This document shows positions 33,165 through 45,239 of a stretch of 64,000 bases of DNA, in pieces. The notes beneath the pieces were generated by a model. It was not told the origin of the DNA and did no database searches. It saw nothing but the letters and a program-made list of their open reading frames with translations. The DNA is taken from contig CP060531.1 in assembly GCA_016806715.1 (NCBI GenBank), positions 310,001 through 374,000 of the forward strand, in the 5' to 3' direction. The translations under genes were made by a program, and so were the position numbers. Numbering within the stretch: position 1 is the stretch's first letter; each line of letters opens with the position of its first letter. The stretch is from Thermoplasmatales archaeon (GTDB lineage: Archaea; Thermoplasmatota; Thermoplasmata; Thermoplasmatales; Thermoplasmataceae).

Positions 33165-35465
33165 ATGTTGAAACGTAAATTTGTACTGGCAATAGTGATT
33201 TTCGTTGCGTTTGCAATGGTGATGTCGTCGATGGCACTGATTGGTGGAGTTCCTGCAAACAACAGCACATCCAGTCAGGCAAATACGCCTAGCAGCCTCG
33301 TCGCAAGCCATTATGCAAACCCAACGCTGACCGGCAAAGCGGCGCAGGTGATGAAGGCACTGACTGAGAAAGGTATATCGGCAAACTATGTGTACCTGCC
33401 AAACTTCAATCCGACAGTGCACAAAAAAGATGGAGTCATAACACCATCGTACACTACGGCTCCTGCTCCGATGGGTATTGGCGCTTATGGTATATCCAAT
33501 AACAATGGTGCTGGCCCCGCGACAGCCTACAACCTGACAACTGGCAGTGTAATGGCGTCTCTGAACGTCAGCAGCCTTCAGGACTTTTATGCTCTGGATG
33601 ACGGACCTAACAGCGTAACGTTCCAGCTCAATGCTGTGCTTCACAATGTTGCGCTGTTTGGAAACAGCAGCTATGCTTTCTGGACACAGAATGTTGTATT
33701 TTACTCTGCCAGAACCCAGAGCCTTCTACTTCTTGACAACCTTTGGAATTTCTCAAGCCCCTCGTTCAATCTAACGCAGAACTCTCTGTATAGTTACAGC
33801 GGTATTCCAGTGTCGCCAGTGTATTACTATGCTGTCGGCCCGGCTTTCCATGTCACCTACCCATTCTCCCTGAATCTGTACCTAAACACTTCTGTCATTA
33901 ATGGTAGATCGACAGTGTTCTACAATTACTCACTCGAGACATCCGGCAACTACTTTTCAGGCAGCTATGACCGCATAATATTCAACTCCACGCCGTCTTC
34001 CAACCCATCTTATACAGCGCCAGCACCACAGTATCTCATAAGCGGTAACACCATCACTCCTGACGGTTTCATTCCTTACGATGCTGAAATCATGCTGGGC
34101 GGACCCGGTGGTGGAAGCACGGCAAATGTACTGAACATAAGCGCAACTATGCAACTGAAGTACATGAATGCAACAACATCCGCATACACAAGCTTCCCAG
34201 ACACATTTGATGTTGGATCCCAGACTGGCGAGACATCGCAGGGAGTTGCAGTATCATGGTCACCGAATGATGTGGCAACCCTTACTGCGGGACCATCATA
34301 CCTCTACGGAATGTGGGGATTGACTCCAGCATCTACGCCTATGTATACCTACAGTGGATCTGTTAACCCGCCAAATTCGTTCATGTTCACCTCTCCGGGT
34401 GGACCGTTCAACGCGACTCTATCAGCGTGGGTCCCATTGAGCAATACAGGACAGTATTCATTCATCATACCATACGGAAGTCTTTCGTCGAACGTCATGC
34501 TGAGCAACTACAAGCCTATGCTGACAACACTGACTCCTGGAAACGGCGGACAAATAACGTTATCCCATGACTTCAGACTGGGAGTTTATACTCCGCTCTA
34601 CGCGATGGATAATGCACAGCTGCAATACATATCATACTATGGAAACGGAATGCCTGGTAATCCTTACATGATCTACAATAATGCACCAATGAAAGGATAC
34701 ATCAACCCGCTGTTTGGAGAACTAAACGATTATGCCTTCCCGGCATTCTCGGGCCTGCTGCTCCATAACGTGAACGCATACACTGTGGTAAGCTCAGAGC
34801 CATCATTCAAGGTGAATTACGCTAACAATGTGTACAGTCAATTAATCACGGCTTTCTTCGGCTTGCCTTCCGCGAACAATCTGGGCATTGTGCTTTACCA
34901 GACCTCAAATGCGACGGTCTATGGAAACCAGATTACTGGCTGGTTTTCATTTGAGCAGACAGGATTTCCTGTAGCGAACCTGCTCCTCTGGAATTCACAG
35001 AATGATACGGTAATGTACAATCAGTTCACGACCCTGGACAGTTCCATGCTTGTTTACAATACACAAACACAGGACGGAAACAACCTCATATATGGGAACT
35101 TGTTCATTCAGTCATCGCAATTGAATACGGGCAAATATGCCGTGATAGCTGTCTCTCCAACCCTTAATCTATCTACCTATGGTCCGGTAGCTCTTTCGAT
35201 GTACAGCAGCGGAAATGTCATAAGCGGAAACTTCTTTATTGTGTACAATACGGCAATAAGCCCCAACTATAGCATCTACTCCGGATATGGAGTCAATTAC
35301 ACGGACAGCTGGAACCATAATTTCTGGTGGAACTACGTATACGGATCAGGGCCATACAACAATAACGGACAGATAACTTCCGGCTATGATTATTTCCCAA
35401 TAGTCATCCATGGGCTTGGGAGCTACCATCTGATGAGGATCGTTGAAGATTTCGAACGTAATTAA
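33165..35465 (+). CDS. Thermopsin-family acid protease, 766 aa
   Basis: Paralogue of the 1049-residue protease at 10.4 kb. It has a signal peptide (MLKRKFVLAIVIFVAFAMV), the domain start APAPMGIGAYG near residue 99, DDGPNSVTFQLNA, SYAFWTQNVVFYSAR, and the ENINPLF-type region INPLFGELNDYAFPAFSG. It lacks the sandwich repeats and the C-terminal membrane helix of the paralogue, so it is probably freely secreted. ATG 33165 gives a clean signal peptide; the ORF's eight residues before it are not supported. Together with the acylase next door it suggests extracellular protein and amide degradation. Confidence 0.87.
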   Translation: MLKRKFVLAIVIFVAFAMVMSSMALIGGVPANNSTSSQANTPSSLVASHYANPTLTGKAAQVMKALTEKGISANYVYLPNFNPTVHKKDGVITPSYTTAPAPMGIGAYGISNNNGAGPATAYNLTTGSVMASLNVSSLQDFYALDDGPNSVTFQLNAVLHNVALFGNSSYAFWTQNVVFYSARTQSLLLLDNLWNFSSPSFNLTQNSLYSYSGIPVSPVYYYAVGPAFHVTYPFSLNLYLNTSVINGRSTVFYNYSLETSGNYFSGSYDRIIFNSTPSSNPSYTAPAPQYLISGNTITPDGFIPYDAEIMLGGPGGGSTANVLNISATMQLKYMNATTSAYTSFPDTFDVGSQTGETSQGVAVSWSPNDVATLTAGPSYLYGMWGLTPASTPMYTYSGSVNPPNSFMFTSPGGPFNATLSAWVPLSNTGQYSFIIPYGSLSSNVMLSNYKPMLTTLTPGNGGQITLSHDFRLGVYTPLYAMDNAQLQYISYYGNGMPGNPYMIYNNAPMKGYINPLFGELNDYAFPAFSGLLLHNVNAYTVVSSEPSFKVNYANNVYSQLITAFFGLPSANNLGIVLYQTSNATVYGNQITGWFSFEQTGFPVANLLLWNSQNDTVMYNQFTTLDSSMLVYNTQTQDGNNLIYGNLFIQSSQLNTGKYAVIAVSPTLNLSTYGPVALSMYSSGNVISGNFFIVYNTAISPNYSIYSGYGVNYTDSWNHNFWWNYVYGSGPYNNNGQITSGYDYFPIVIHGLGSYHLMRIVEDFERN

Positions 35466-35473
35466 ACCCATAA

Positions 35474-35505
35474 TTTTTTTTTAATTCATTTTTTCCTGAT
35501 TTTTT
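35474..35505 (+). terminator. T-rich terminator downstream of thermopsin gene
   Basis: Runs of nine, six and five T within 32 bases just after the stop codon, the usual archaeal intrinsic termination signal. Confidence 0.5.
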
Positions 35506-35694
35506 GTTATTTGGTGACTGATTTGCGGGACACGCTTATGATCTTCCTTGAAATTCACTGATCAGGCGGATGGAAGAGTTTTGAGTCTATATCGTCAAAT
35601 TTTTTGTGCAATATTTATGATGATCAAGCAGTATTTCATCAAAAAAGGGAAAGGAATATACTCCCAAAAAGCACCGGTACCGCGAAATTAAGGT

Positions 35695-38367
35695 TTATGC
35701 TTTTATCACCCTGATTGCCGTTACCTTGTATTCAGGGGTGTTCTGTTTTGAATCCCTGAATGGCCCGGTAATCCGGTTCAGGCTCACATCAGGATCATTG
35801 AAAGTTGCGAATGCAGTCCCATCCTTTATGTCATAATCTACAGAGAGTCGCGTCACAGCCTCTCCGTATCTGCTCACCAGACGGACGCGTTCACCCGGCT
35901 CAAGCTTCAGCATGGCTGCATCGCCCCGTGAAAGGTAGAGGTAATCCGTATCACGAAAAGCCCTGTTGCCTGACCTGTCTGTCATTGTCGCCGCATTGAA
36001 CTGGAACAGCGATCTGCCGGTTGAAAGCAGTATGGGGTAATCTTCATCGGTAACTTCGGCGGTTGGCCGGTACTGTGTCTTAGCCAGGGATGTCTTCTTT
36101 CCAATTGTGAATTTATCGGTGTGCAGGATTTTTGTACCGAGATGGTCTTCTGATGGACAGGGCCACTGTATTCCGCCTTTTTCCAGTCTTCTGTAGGTTA
36201 TTCCTCGGCCACCTTCCCAGAGTTCCCTGATCTCGTTCCAGATATCTTCCGGTGAACTGAAAGTAAAGTCCTTCCCGAACCCCATGGATTTCGCAACGAG
36301 ATTTATTATCTCCCAGTCTGGTTTTGAGTTTCCCAATGGATCCATGGCTTTTCTTACCCTCTGTACCCTCCTCTCGGAGTTCATGAACGTCCCATCCTTC
36401 TCATAGGAAGTTACCGCTGGCAGGAATACTGACCCGAATTTCTTCGCGGTCTCATTCATGAAGAAATCCTGGATCACGATGAATTCCATTGAGTTGAACG
36501 CTTTCTCCGTATGCTTCATGTCTGGGTTTGTGAGGTATACATCCCACCCCTGTATCCACAGCGCTTTCAGGTCTCCCGAGACTGCAGAATCGATCATCTG
36601 CATTTCGTCCAGCCCTTTTTTCACCGGTATTTTTCTCTTCCAGGTACTTTCGAATTTCTGCCTCCCTGATTCAATTGTCACATATCCTGTGAGCTTGGAT
36701 GGCTCGCAACCCATGTGTGCTGATCCCTGCACGTTATTCTGTCCCCGGAGAGGATTTACACCGGAGCCTTCTATTCCAATATTCCCAGTAAGCAGGGCCA
36801 GATTCACCACTGCCATGACTCCATCGGTTCCCTGTGAGTGCTCCGTAACACCGAGTCCATGAAACAGCATAGAGGGTTTATGCGATGCATATATCCCGGC
36901 AGCCTCCCTGATCTTGTCAGCGTCAACCCCGCATATTTCCGCTGCCCTTTCTGCTGTCCACTCACGGACGGATTCACTGAAAGATTCGAAATTGTCGATA
37001 CGATCACTTATAAAATCGCGATCTACCAGACCCTCGTTTATGATAACGTTTGCCAGTGCATTCAGTAGAGCAATATTAGTGCCCGGTCTAAGCTGCAGGT
37101 GGATTCTTGCCAGTGAAGCCAGCTCCGTCCTGCGCGGGTCAATCACAATGAGGTTTGCACCCTTCAGTGCCCTTTCCTTTATCCTTGCTCCGACGATGGG
37201 ATGATTTTCCGTTGGATTAACACCGATCAGCATCATGGTGTTTGCCTTCTCTATATCATCAAATGAGTTCGTGGCCGAACCTGTTCCTAGGATGTGACCC
37301 ATACCGGCCGCGGTTGGAGCATGACATACCCTTGCGCAGCTGTCAACATTATTTGTTCCTATAACAACTCTAGCGAATTTCTGTGCAAGGTAGTTTTCCT
37401 CGTTGGTCGCTCGAGAGGACCCAAGGACTCCAATAGAATCAGGCCCATATTTTGACTGTATTTGTTTGAAGTTTTCCGCAACAACTTTAATGGCATCGTC
37501 CCAGGTCACTTTTTTCCAGGAGCCATTCACCCTTATCATGGGATCTGTGATCCTGTCCGGGGAACTTGCAAAGCCGAACGAGTATCTCCCCTTCACGCAG
37601 AGATGCCCCTTGCTCACTGGCGAGTCACGGACAGGAAGTATCTCTACTATTTTTCCGTCCCTGGTTCCAATGCTGATCTCACATCCAGTTCCACAGTATG
37701 GGCATACGCTTCTGGTGTAATTTTCAGGATAGCCCTTGTCAATAACAGAAACATCTTCTATTGCTCCAGTTGGGCATGTATCCGCGCACGCTCCGCAGCT
37801 CACGCATGAGCTTTCTTTCAGGCTTTCCTTGCCGTCAGCAAGCAGAGTGACCTTGTCGCCCCTGTTCCACTTCTGCCAGACAAACTGTCCCTGTACCTCC
37901 TCACATATGCGCACACAGCGGTAGCAGTCAATGCACTTGTCCATGTCAACGCGTATGAAAGGGTGATCTGCCCACTGTCGTGATGTCGTTTGCAGCGTTT
38001 CCTGTGATTTCTCATTAAGCAGCCCATAGTGACCAAGATGCCTGTAGAATTCCTTCCTGGTATCGAGGCTTGATAGGTTCATTTTTCCGTTCCTTGTCAT
38101 AAGCCTGAGCAGGGTCTTCCTTTCCTTTTCAATATCATCCGGGAATGCATCAACTCGCATGCCGTCCTGTATCATTGCTGTGCAGGAAGTTTCGGGCCTT
38201 CTGCGACCGTTTATGCGGACTATGCATAACCTGCATCCTCCATACTCTTCCAGCCTGTCGTCATGGCAGAGTGTGGGAATCTGTATTCCCATATTTTTTG
38301 CCGCCTGAAGAACGGTCAACTGATTCTCGAATTGCCCTTCCTTTCCATCTATATTTATGCGAAACAT
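35695..38367 (-). CDS. fdhA: Formate dehydrogenase alpha subunit, canonical Cys-His type
   Basis: 890 residues: N-terminal 2Fe-2S domain (CHDDRLEEYGGCRLC), two 4Fe-4S motifs (CIDCYRCVRIC, CVSCGACADTC), and the Mo domain with CPYCGTGC. The active-site pair is C348-H349 (SCARVCHAP), the Cys form of the usual formate dehydrogenase motif, and NPLRGQNNVQG carries the substrate Arg. It lacks the His/Cys cluster seen in the other enzyme. Its gene start overlaps the end of the NuoF-like gene by 13 bases. Together they resemble NAD(P)-linked cytoplasmic formate dehydrogenases, oxidising formate to CO2 or running in reverse. Confidence 0.9.
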   Translation of the reverse strand: MFRINIDGKEGQFENQLTVLQAAKNMGIQIPTLCHDDRLEEYGGCRLCIVRINGRRRPETSCTAMIQDGMRVDAFPDDIEKERKTLLRLMTRNGKMNLSSLDTRKEFYRHLGHYGLLNEKSQETLQTTSRQWADHPFIRVDMDKCIDCYRCVRICEEVQGQFVWQKWNRGDKVTLLADGKESLKESSCVSCGACADTCPTGAIEDVSVIDKGYPENYTRSVCPYCGTGCEISIGTRDGKIVEILPVRDSPVSKGHLCVKGRYSFGFASSPDRITDPMIRVNGSWKKVTWDDAIKVVAENFKQIQSKYGPDSIGVLGSSRATNEENYLAQKFARVVIGTNNVDSCARVCHAPTAAGMGHILGTGSATNSFDDIEKANTMMLIGVNPTENHPIVGARIKERALKGANLIVIDPRRTELASLARIHLQLRPGTNIALLNALANVIINEGLVDRDFISDRIDNFESFSESVREWTAERAAEICGVDADKIREAAGIYASHKPSMLFHGLGVTEHSQGTDGVMAVVNLALLTGNIGIEGSGVNPLRGQNNVQGSAHMGCEPSKLTGYVTIESGRQKFESTWKRKIPVKKGLDEMQMIDSAVSGDLKALWIQGWDVYLTNPDMKHTEKAFNSMEFIVIQDFFMNETAKKFGSVFLPAVTSYEKDGTFMNSERRVQRVRKAMDPLGNSKPDWEIINLVAKSMGFGKDFTFSSPEDIWNEIRELWEGGRGITYRRLEKGGIQWPCPSEDHLGTKILHTDKFTIGKKTSLAKTQYRPTAEVTDEDYPILLSTGRSLFQFNAATMTDRSGNRAFRDTDYLYLSRGDAAMLKLEPGERVRLVSRYGEAVTRLSVDYDIKDGTAFATFNDPDVSLNRITGPFRDSKQNTPEYKVTAIRVIKA

Positions 38368-39800
38368 GCGTCAACCTCCTCGTGATAATTCTCGCTGGCA
38401 CTCTTGAGGAACTCTCCCAGGCCACCACCAAGTCCGCACAGGCTCGTATCGAGAAGAGCATCTGAAAGAGCTTCGTAGTCTTCTCTGGTCCATCTGTCAC
38501 CTGTCTGCAATCCGGAGAAAACTTCTTCCACAGTCCTGCTGCCCAGTCTGCATGGAGTACATTTCCCGCACGATTCATAAGCCACAAATGAGGATACGTG
38601 CGAGATCAAGTCTTTGATTGAAGTCTCTTCATCAAAAGCAACAAATCCTCCATGGCCAAGTTCGCCGCCTATAGCCTTCATTTCCTCATAACCGATCCTT
38701 GTTCCGAATTTCGACGGAGGTATGATTCCTGCAATGGGACCACCGACAATTATCCCCTTTATTTTTCCAGATTTCAAGCCTCCTCCGATATCATTGACCA
38801 CGTGGTCTATTGTTGTACCCATCTCTACCTCATAAAGACCCGGATTCCTGAAAAGCGAGTTAAGAGATACGGCCTTGGTGCCCCTGCTTTTTGAGAATCC
38901 AATCTCAGCAAAACGCGCTGCACCGTTGTTGATGATCCATGGGATATTGGCAAGAGTCTCAACATTATTCACAACCGTTGGTTTATCATAAAGCCCTTTT
39001 TCCGTCGGGTATGGGGGTCTAAGAGCCACTTCCGGACGCCTGCCCTCAATTGACCTTATGAGAGCGGTCTCCTCGCCACACACGTAGCTTCCCTTTCCCG
39101 GTACAATATGGACGTCAATGGAAAACCCGGATCCCAGAATGCCTGATCCAATGAATCCACCGTCGATCATTTCCTGAACAGCCCTGGAGACGGTTTTTAT
39201 TGCTTCAGGGTATTCTCTTCTTATGTATATGTAAGCATTCGATGCACCTGTTGCATATCCCGCTATGATTGTAGCTTCAAGGATCCTGAATGGGTCAAGT
39301 TCCAGGAGCAATCTGTCAATATATGCACCAGGGTCTCCCTCATCAGCATTCACAACTACGTATTTTTCACGTGAATCCTGTGAGAGGACGCTTGACCATT
39401 TCTTTCCAGTGGGAAAGCCAGCCCCGCCGCGGCCACGGAGAGAGGATCTTTCCACCTCCTCCACAATTTCAACCGGCTTCATTTCCAGAGCCTTCCTTAG
39501 TGCCTTGAAACCTCCCATTTCCTTGTATCGCGCAAGAGAATCTGCAGGTCCCCTTACTATATTTTCAAGTACTACGGGAGGCGATGTCTTTGCTGAAATA
39601 ATCGGGATTGAAGTGCCTTCAGAAGAAGAAGGCGCCTCATAGCACTTCCCCAGGCAGTATGTCCTTACTTTCTGTTCATATCCTCTGGAGAATCTGGCCG
39701 GATTCTTTCCACGAGCCACAAAACATGCAGTGCCGGAACAGTATTCTACTTTATTTCCGGTAGCAGGAGAAGAATAAAATGAATCAATTTCCTCAGTCAT
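38355..39800 (-). CDS. fdhB: NuoF-like NADH-binding subunit of formate dehydrogenase, with NuoE-like N-terminus
   Basis: 481 residues. A short thioredoxin-like 2Fe-2S domain (CSGTACF ... CLGKC) replaces a separate NuoE. The FMN/NAD domain follows: GRGGAGFPTGKKW, NADEGDPGAYIDR and GKGSYVCGEETALIRSIEG. A final 4Fe-4S domain has ESCGKCTPCRLG and a distant Cys. It passes electrons from formate dehydrogenase to NAD(P). I placed the start at ATG 39800: the TATA box GCTATAAATA at about 39848-39857 sits before it, and the earlier TTG at 39845 lies too close to that box. The subunit letter is assigned by analogy. Confidence 0.9.
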   Translation of the reverse strand: MTEEIDSFYSSPATGNKVEYCSGTACFVARGKNPARFSRGYEQKVRTYCLGKCYEAPSSSEGTSIPIISAKTSPPVVLENIVRGPADSLARYKEMGGFKALRKALEMKPVEIVEEVERSSLRGRGGAGFPTGKKWSSVLSQDSREKYVVVNADEGDPGAYIDRLLLELDPFRILEATIIAGYATGASNAYIYIRREYPEAIKTVSRAVQEMIDGGFIGSGILGSGFSIDVHIVPGKGSYVCGEETALIRSIEGRRPEVALRPPYPTEKGLYDKPTVVNNVETLANIPWIINNGAARFAEIGFSKSRGTKAVSLNSLFRNPGLYEVEMGTTIDHVVNDIGGGLKSGKIKGIIVGGPIAGIIPPSKFGTRIGYEEMKAIGGELGHGGFVAFDEETSIKDLISHVSSFVAYESCGKCTPCRLGSRTVEEVFSGLQTGDRWTREDYEALSDALLDTSLCGLGGGLGEFLKSASENYHEEVDACFA

Positions 39801-39846
39801 ATTGCGTTTGAGAAACAATTTAACACCTGATTTATTAGTTATCAAA

Positions 39847-39970
39847 CCTATTTATAGCTTGCCAAACGCTCTTATACTATTTGGTGATAAAATATATTTG
39901 ATAAGTTCAGTTATCAATGCTAAAGAATTTGCTTAATATCCGGCGATCGAAACAAAAAATGTTTTATCTT
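39847..39970. promoter_or_regulatory. Divergent promoter: FDH operon and aldo/keto reductase
   Basis: Minus strand: GCTATAAATA (about 39848-39857) for fdhBA, predicting a leader of about 25 bases. Plus strand: GTTTTATCTT (39961-39970) centred about 25 bases before the reductase ATG. The stretch between is A/T-rich with no palindrome found. Confidence 0.5.
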
Positions 39971-39988
39971 TTAACTGCCTTTTAAATC

Positions 39989-41002
39989 ATGAAAATGAAG
40001 GTATTCGGGAGAACAGGACTTTTAGTGAGCGAACTTTGCCTTGGAACAATGACTTTCGGATGGCAGGCGGATGAACGTGCCAGTCATGAAATTCTTGACA
40101 CTTTCACCTCAAAAGGAGGTAATTTCGTTGATACAGCAGATGTGTATTCTGAAGGAAAATCAGAGGAGATTATAGGAAGCTGGTTAGCCGGGAAAGACAG
40201 GGAAAGTGTTGTTATTGCAACTAAGGCCAGATTCCGCACTGCAGACCACCCCAATGGAGTCGGGCTGTCCAGAAAGCATATTCACTCTGCTGTAAAAGCC
40301 AGCCTGAAAAGACTTGGCACTGATTATGTAGATATCTTTCAGGTGCATGCCTGGGATCCGCTGACTCCATTAGAGGAAACTTTTGGTACCCTGAACTCCC
40401 TCGTAGATGAAGGGCTGATCAGGTATATCGGGGTCAGCAACTACAGGGCTTGGCAATTTGAAAAGGCCCTGCAGCTATGCAGGGAAAGGGGGTGGAATGC
40501 ACCAGTGAGCATTCAGCCCCAGTATAACATAATCACGAGAGCCACAGAATTTGAGATCCTGCCAATGGCTCTTGAAGAGAACATAGCGGTACTTCCCTGG
40601 AGCCCTCTCGCCGGTGGCTTTTTAACGGGAAAGTATGCCGGTGGAATTTCCAAAGCAGGAAAGGGAACGAGGGTTGGAGACTCAACAACGCCGGAATTCT
40701 ACAGGAAGCTGGAAAATGAAAGGATGTCGAGAATTATATCTGAACTGGGGAGAATATCAAAAGAGACAGGAAAAACAATGGCGCAGGTCACACTTAACTG
40801 GTTGCTCTCAAATGATGCGGTAACCGCTCCCATCATCGGTGCGAGAAATTTGAATCAGCTCGAGGACAATCTGGGATCTACCGGATGGAAATTGAGTGAA
40901 GATCAGGTCAGAGCAATAAACGTAGCCAGCGAGATGGAAGTAACCTACCCATACGATCAGAGAGCGGAAGATCAGCAGAGAAGGGACCGAACTCTTTCCT
41001 GA
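39989..41002 (+). CDS. Aldo/keto reductase
   Basis: 337 residues of the NADP-dependent TIM-barrel family. Catalytic Asp/Tyr/Lys/His are recognisable: [13 protein letters not shown] (Asp, Tyr), VIATKARF (Lys) and QVHAWD (His). The C-terminal cofactor site is [16 protein letters not shown]. The Gly-rich loop LGTMTFGW is at the N-terminus. It reduces aldehydes or ketones, or acts as a beta-subunit-like reductase; substrate unknown. The stop overlaps nothing but is followed directly by a decayed peroxiredoxin gene. Confidence 0.9.
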   Translation: MKMKVFGRTGLLVSELCLGTMTFGWQADERASHEILDTFTSKGGNFVDTADVYSEGKSEEIIGSWLAGKDRESVVIATKARFRTADHPNGVGLSRKHIHSAVKASLKRLGTDYVDIFQVHAWDPLTPLEETFGTLNSLVDEGLIRYIGVSNYRAWQFEKALQLCRERGWNAPVSIQPQYNIITRATEFEILPMALEENIAVLPWSPLAGGFLTGKYAGGISKAGKGTRVGDSTTPEFYRKLENERMSRIISELGRISKETGKTMAQVTLNWLLSNDAVTAPIIGARNLNQLEDNLGSTGWKLSEDQVRAINVASEMEVTYPYDQRAEDQQRRDRTLS

Positions 41003-41040
41003 TGGCCAAAAGCATTATTTTTCAAAATAAGCTGGAAGAA

Positions 41041-41447
41041 GATAAAGCTGATCTGGATTCGCCGAGAAACGTTCCCAAATCAATGGGAATGATACATTCA
41101 GAATCTGCAACATCTACAGTCAGGGCAGGATTTATTGTAGATGACAAAGCCGTAGTGAGAGCTATACCTTAGTAATCCCTTGAGATAGGAAGGAATATAT
41201 CATAAATTCTCAGAATGATGAAAGCATTGCAGGTGGTTGACAAATATTAATTAGCAACACCTGAAAACTGCCCGGACAATGGATTGATAAAGGAGAAATT
41301 TATAATTCCACCACTGGCAACTACGGATGATTTACCGGAGAGAGTGAAAAATATAAAGGCTATGCATGGTGACTGACGTATAGAGGTGCTCCTGAGGAAG
41401 AGATAAAAGAAGCAAAGGAAGTATCAAGGATGAAAGAGGTAGATTAA
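41041..41447 (+). pseudogene. Peroxiredoxin pseudogene (C-terminal two-thirds)
   Basis: In one frame: [28 protein letters not shown], then two stops, SLEIGRNIS, another stop, ILRMMKALQVVDKY, a stop, LATPENCPDN...IIPPLATTDDLPERVKNIKAMHGD; then a frameshift to YRGAPEEEIKEAKEVSRMKEVD. This is the C-terminal half of a Prx6/archaeal peroxiredoxin. The N-terminal half with the peroxidatic Cys is missing. At least five disabling changes and the frameshift show it is dead. It lies immediately before katG. Confidence 0.88.
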
Positions 41448-41763
41448 ATGCCAGTTGTATGAAAGAGAAAATGGTTTAGATGAAAAAAAGTGTCAAGGGC
41501 GGAGGATTTATAGGTAAAGTATTTGTAGTTGATAGTAATTAGTAAATAATACCAAGTATAATTTGGATATGATAACGCATGAACAATCATATACTGAACG
41601 CCCCTAACCAATTTGACGGAGTCGGATACACCGCCCCATTCAAAGTTAATCCTAGTAGGTTCACCAGATACTATGAGAACAGAGTGATGCCACCTTTGAT
41701 CTGTGCTAAAATACTTTTGCAGGGGTCTGAGAATATAAATATACAGCTTGAGCCTATAAATGA

Positions 41764-43959
<2,196 letters not shown>

Positions 43960-43978
43960 TTAGTTTCATGACTATCCG

Positions 43979-44155
43979 TTAATTCAGGAATCTCAAGTTC
44001 CTGTTTCGTGCAAATACCCTGCCTTGTGAAAGCTTTATGAAGCCATCTTTTATGATGAATTGGATTTCAAATCTCCTGCCATCTGATGTAAAAATACCAT
44101 AACAGACTTTATACAGGCAACAGAAAATTATCAAAGAAGGAAAAGAACCAAATTT
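43979..44155 (-). pseudogene. Unidentified degraded coding remnant
   Basis: The minus strand is open for 58 codons with no start and ends YGIFTSDGRRFEIQF-IIKDGFIKLSQ-type sequence. A neighbouring frame also reads smoothly into KAFTRQGICTKQELE after GFI, so a frameshift in a decaying gene is possible. No family named. Confidence 0.3.
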
Positions 44156-44410
44156 TCATTCTAAGCCCATCAAGCGCTTATTTGAAAATACACCAAAGAA
44201 GTGTTTAACAAGAAAAACATTGACCCAGTTAGACTGGCATAAAGGTATTACTGGATTTGTGGCTTAACTATATATTTATGGTTAAATGAAAATAAGTCCA
44301 CTCACTTTTTTGTTGTATAACACCACTATCTATTAATGGACTTGACCGGATTAATACCTTTAATCGAAAGTAAGCGGATACACATATATACCTCAATTCA
44401 TTTTTTATCT
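44156..44410. other. Low-GC spacer upstream of integrase remnant
   Basis: A/T-rich, no gene seen except the promoter CACATATATA (44381-44390) for the next frame. Confidence 0.35.
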
Positions 44411-44497
44411 ATGGCATTCAAAGAAAAATACTCAGAATGGAAAGAGAACCGCAATGTTATGCGGTGGTATGAAAACCTACAGAATGGGCAGGAGTAG
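44411..44497 (+). pseudogene. Possible integrase N-terminal fragment
   Basis: 28 codons, MAFKEKYSEWKENRNVMRWYENL ... QNGQE in pieces, then TAG. This resembles the N-terminal SAM-like core-binding start of archaeal tyrosine recombinases, where a KRWYxNLxxGS motif precedes the catalytic part. A TATA box (44381-44390) is 25 bases before the ATG, so the 5' end is genuine. The rest of the gene is absent downstream. Short length makes this tentative. Confidence 0.35.
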
Positions 44498-44593
44498 AGT
44501 TGGGATTGTCACTTTTTGATATAGTTGTACAGGGTATAATTGAGCCAATAATCATTCCACTGGTTACTCTATTTGCAGTTGCGTGATTAAAAC

Positions 44594-45028
44594 ATGAATA
44601 TAGAGTTCTCTGTAACCGACGATACCCTAAGCATCAATAATGTGAACTACAGGTTAAAGGATGTTGAAGGCAATTATATAATCAACAGGCAGATGCTTAA
44701 GTTGCTTTACGCCTTTTTGGGCCTTTTTGTGTTAGTTATGCTTGTTATGGTTGGATTCGTTACACTCACTCAGTTGACCTCTGTTCCGATAAACGTGGGT
44801 TACCTTGTACTGGCACTCATGGTTTATCCATCATTTCTAATAGGCAAAGGCATATTTCGCAAATACTATTTTCCGGAATTAGTTCTGATGGTCAACGGAA
44901 GAGTTGTGTTCAGAATGATAGAATGGCCCAAATACAAAACAACGGTCGAGACAATAAGGAACAGAGTGACTAATATTAAGGTAAGATATCCGCTGGAACT
45001 GCAGTTAAAGCGACCACCCCACCAGTAA
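44594..45028 (+). CDS. Predicted membrane protein, function unknown
   Basis: 144 residues: a polar N-terminal beta-like region, two hydrophobic helices (LLYAFLGLFVLVMLVMVGF, VPINVGYLVLALMVYPSF), and a basic C-terminal cytoplasmic tail (KYKTTVETIRNRVTNIKVRYPL in parts). No family recognised. Codon use is like its A/T-rich surroundings. Confidence 0.5.
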   Translation: MNIEFSVTDDTLSINNVNYRLKDVEGNYIINRQMLKLLYAFLGLFVLVMLVMVGFVTLTQLTSVPINVGYLVLALMVYPSFLIGKGIFRKYYFPELVLMVNGRVVFRMIEWPKYKTTVETIRNRVTNIKVRYPLELQLKRPPHQ

Positions 45029-45047
45029 TTTTTTTCTGGGCAATTGA

Positions 45048-45239
45048 GACCTTATTTTTAATATATTTGGTTCATCCCAGAATATTGGGATCCTCCGTGA
45101 GGTCAAGAATCTCTGGAAGGATGTGGCTTTCGAAGAAGAGATAAAGAGGGAAAAAGGACTTTTTAATACATTTCAATTACCATTAATGAAATGGGCCCGG
45201 CAGAGCCCGTTTAAACTTTTAAGTAAATCCTATTTCTAA
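45048..45239 (+). pseudogene. Open fragment overlapping a tRNA-Val-like segment
   Basis: Sixty-three sense codons without an early start, encoding a charged stretch (LREVKNLWKDVAFEEEIKREKG) and then QSPFKLLSKSYF before TAA. It looks like the end of a lost gene but I cannot name it. Its 3' part overlaps the diverged tRNA-Val flank copy. Confidence 0.3.
45141..45199 (+). repeat. Diverged copy of the tRNA-Val 3' end and flank (att-like, left copy)
   Basis: Matches 51404-51467. The last 26 bases (45174-45199) agree at 22 of 26 positions with 51442-51467 and include ACCATTAA and AATGGGCCCG, which contains the tRNA's 3' end on the opposite strand. Just after it CAGAGCCCGTTTAAAC resembles the sequence at the tRNA 5' end (CGAGCCCATTAAAC), as if the middle of a tRNA copy had been lost. 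Confidence 0.55.

Noticed and set aside
35466-35694. Possible small RNA in the T-rich spacer after the second thermopsin gene
   Set aside because: No stable stem or TATA box found; T-runs are better read as a terminator.
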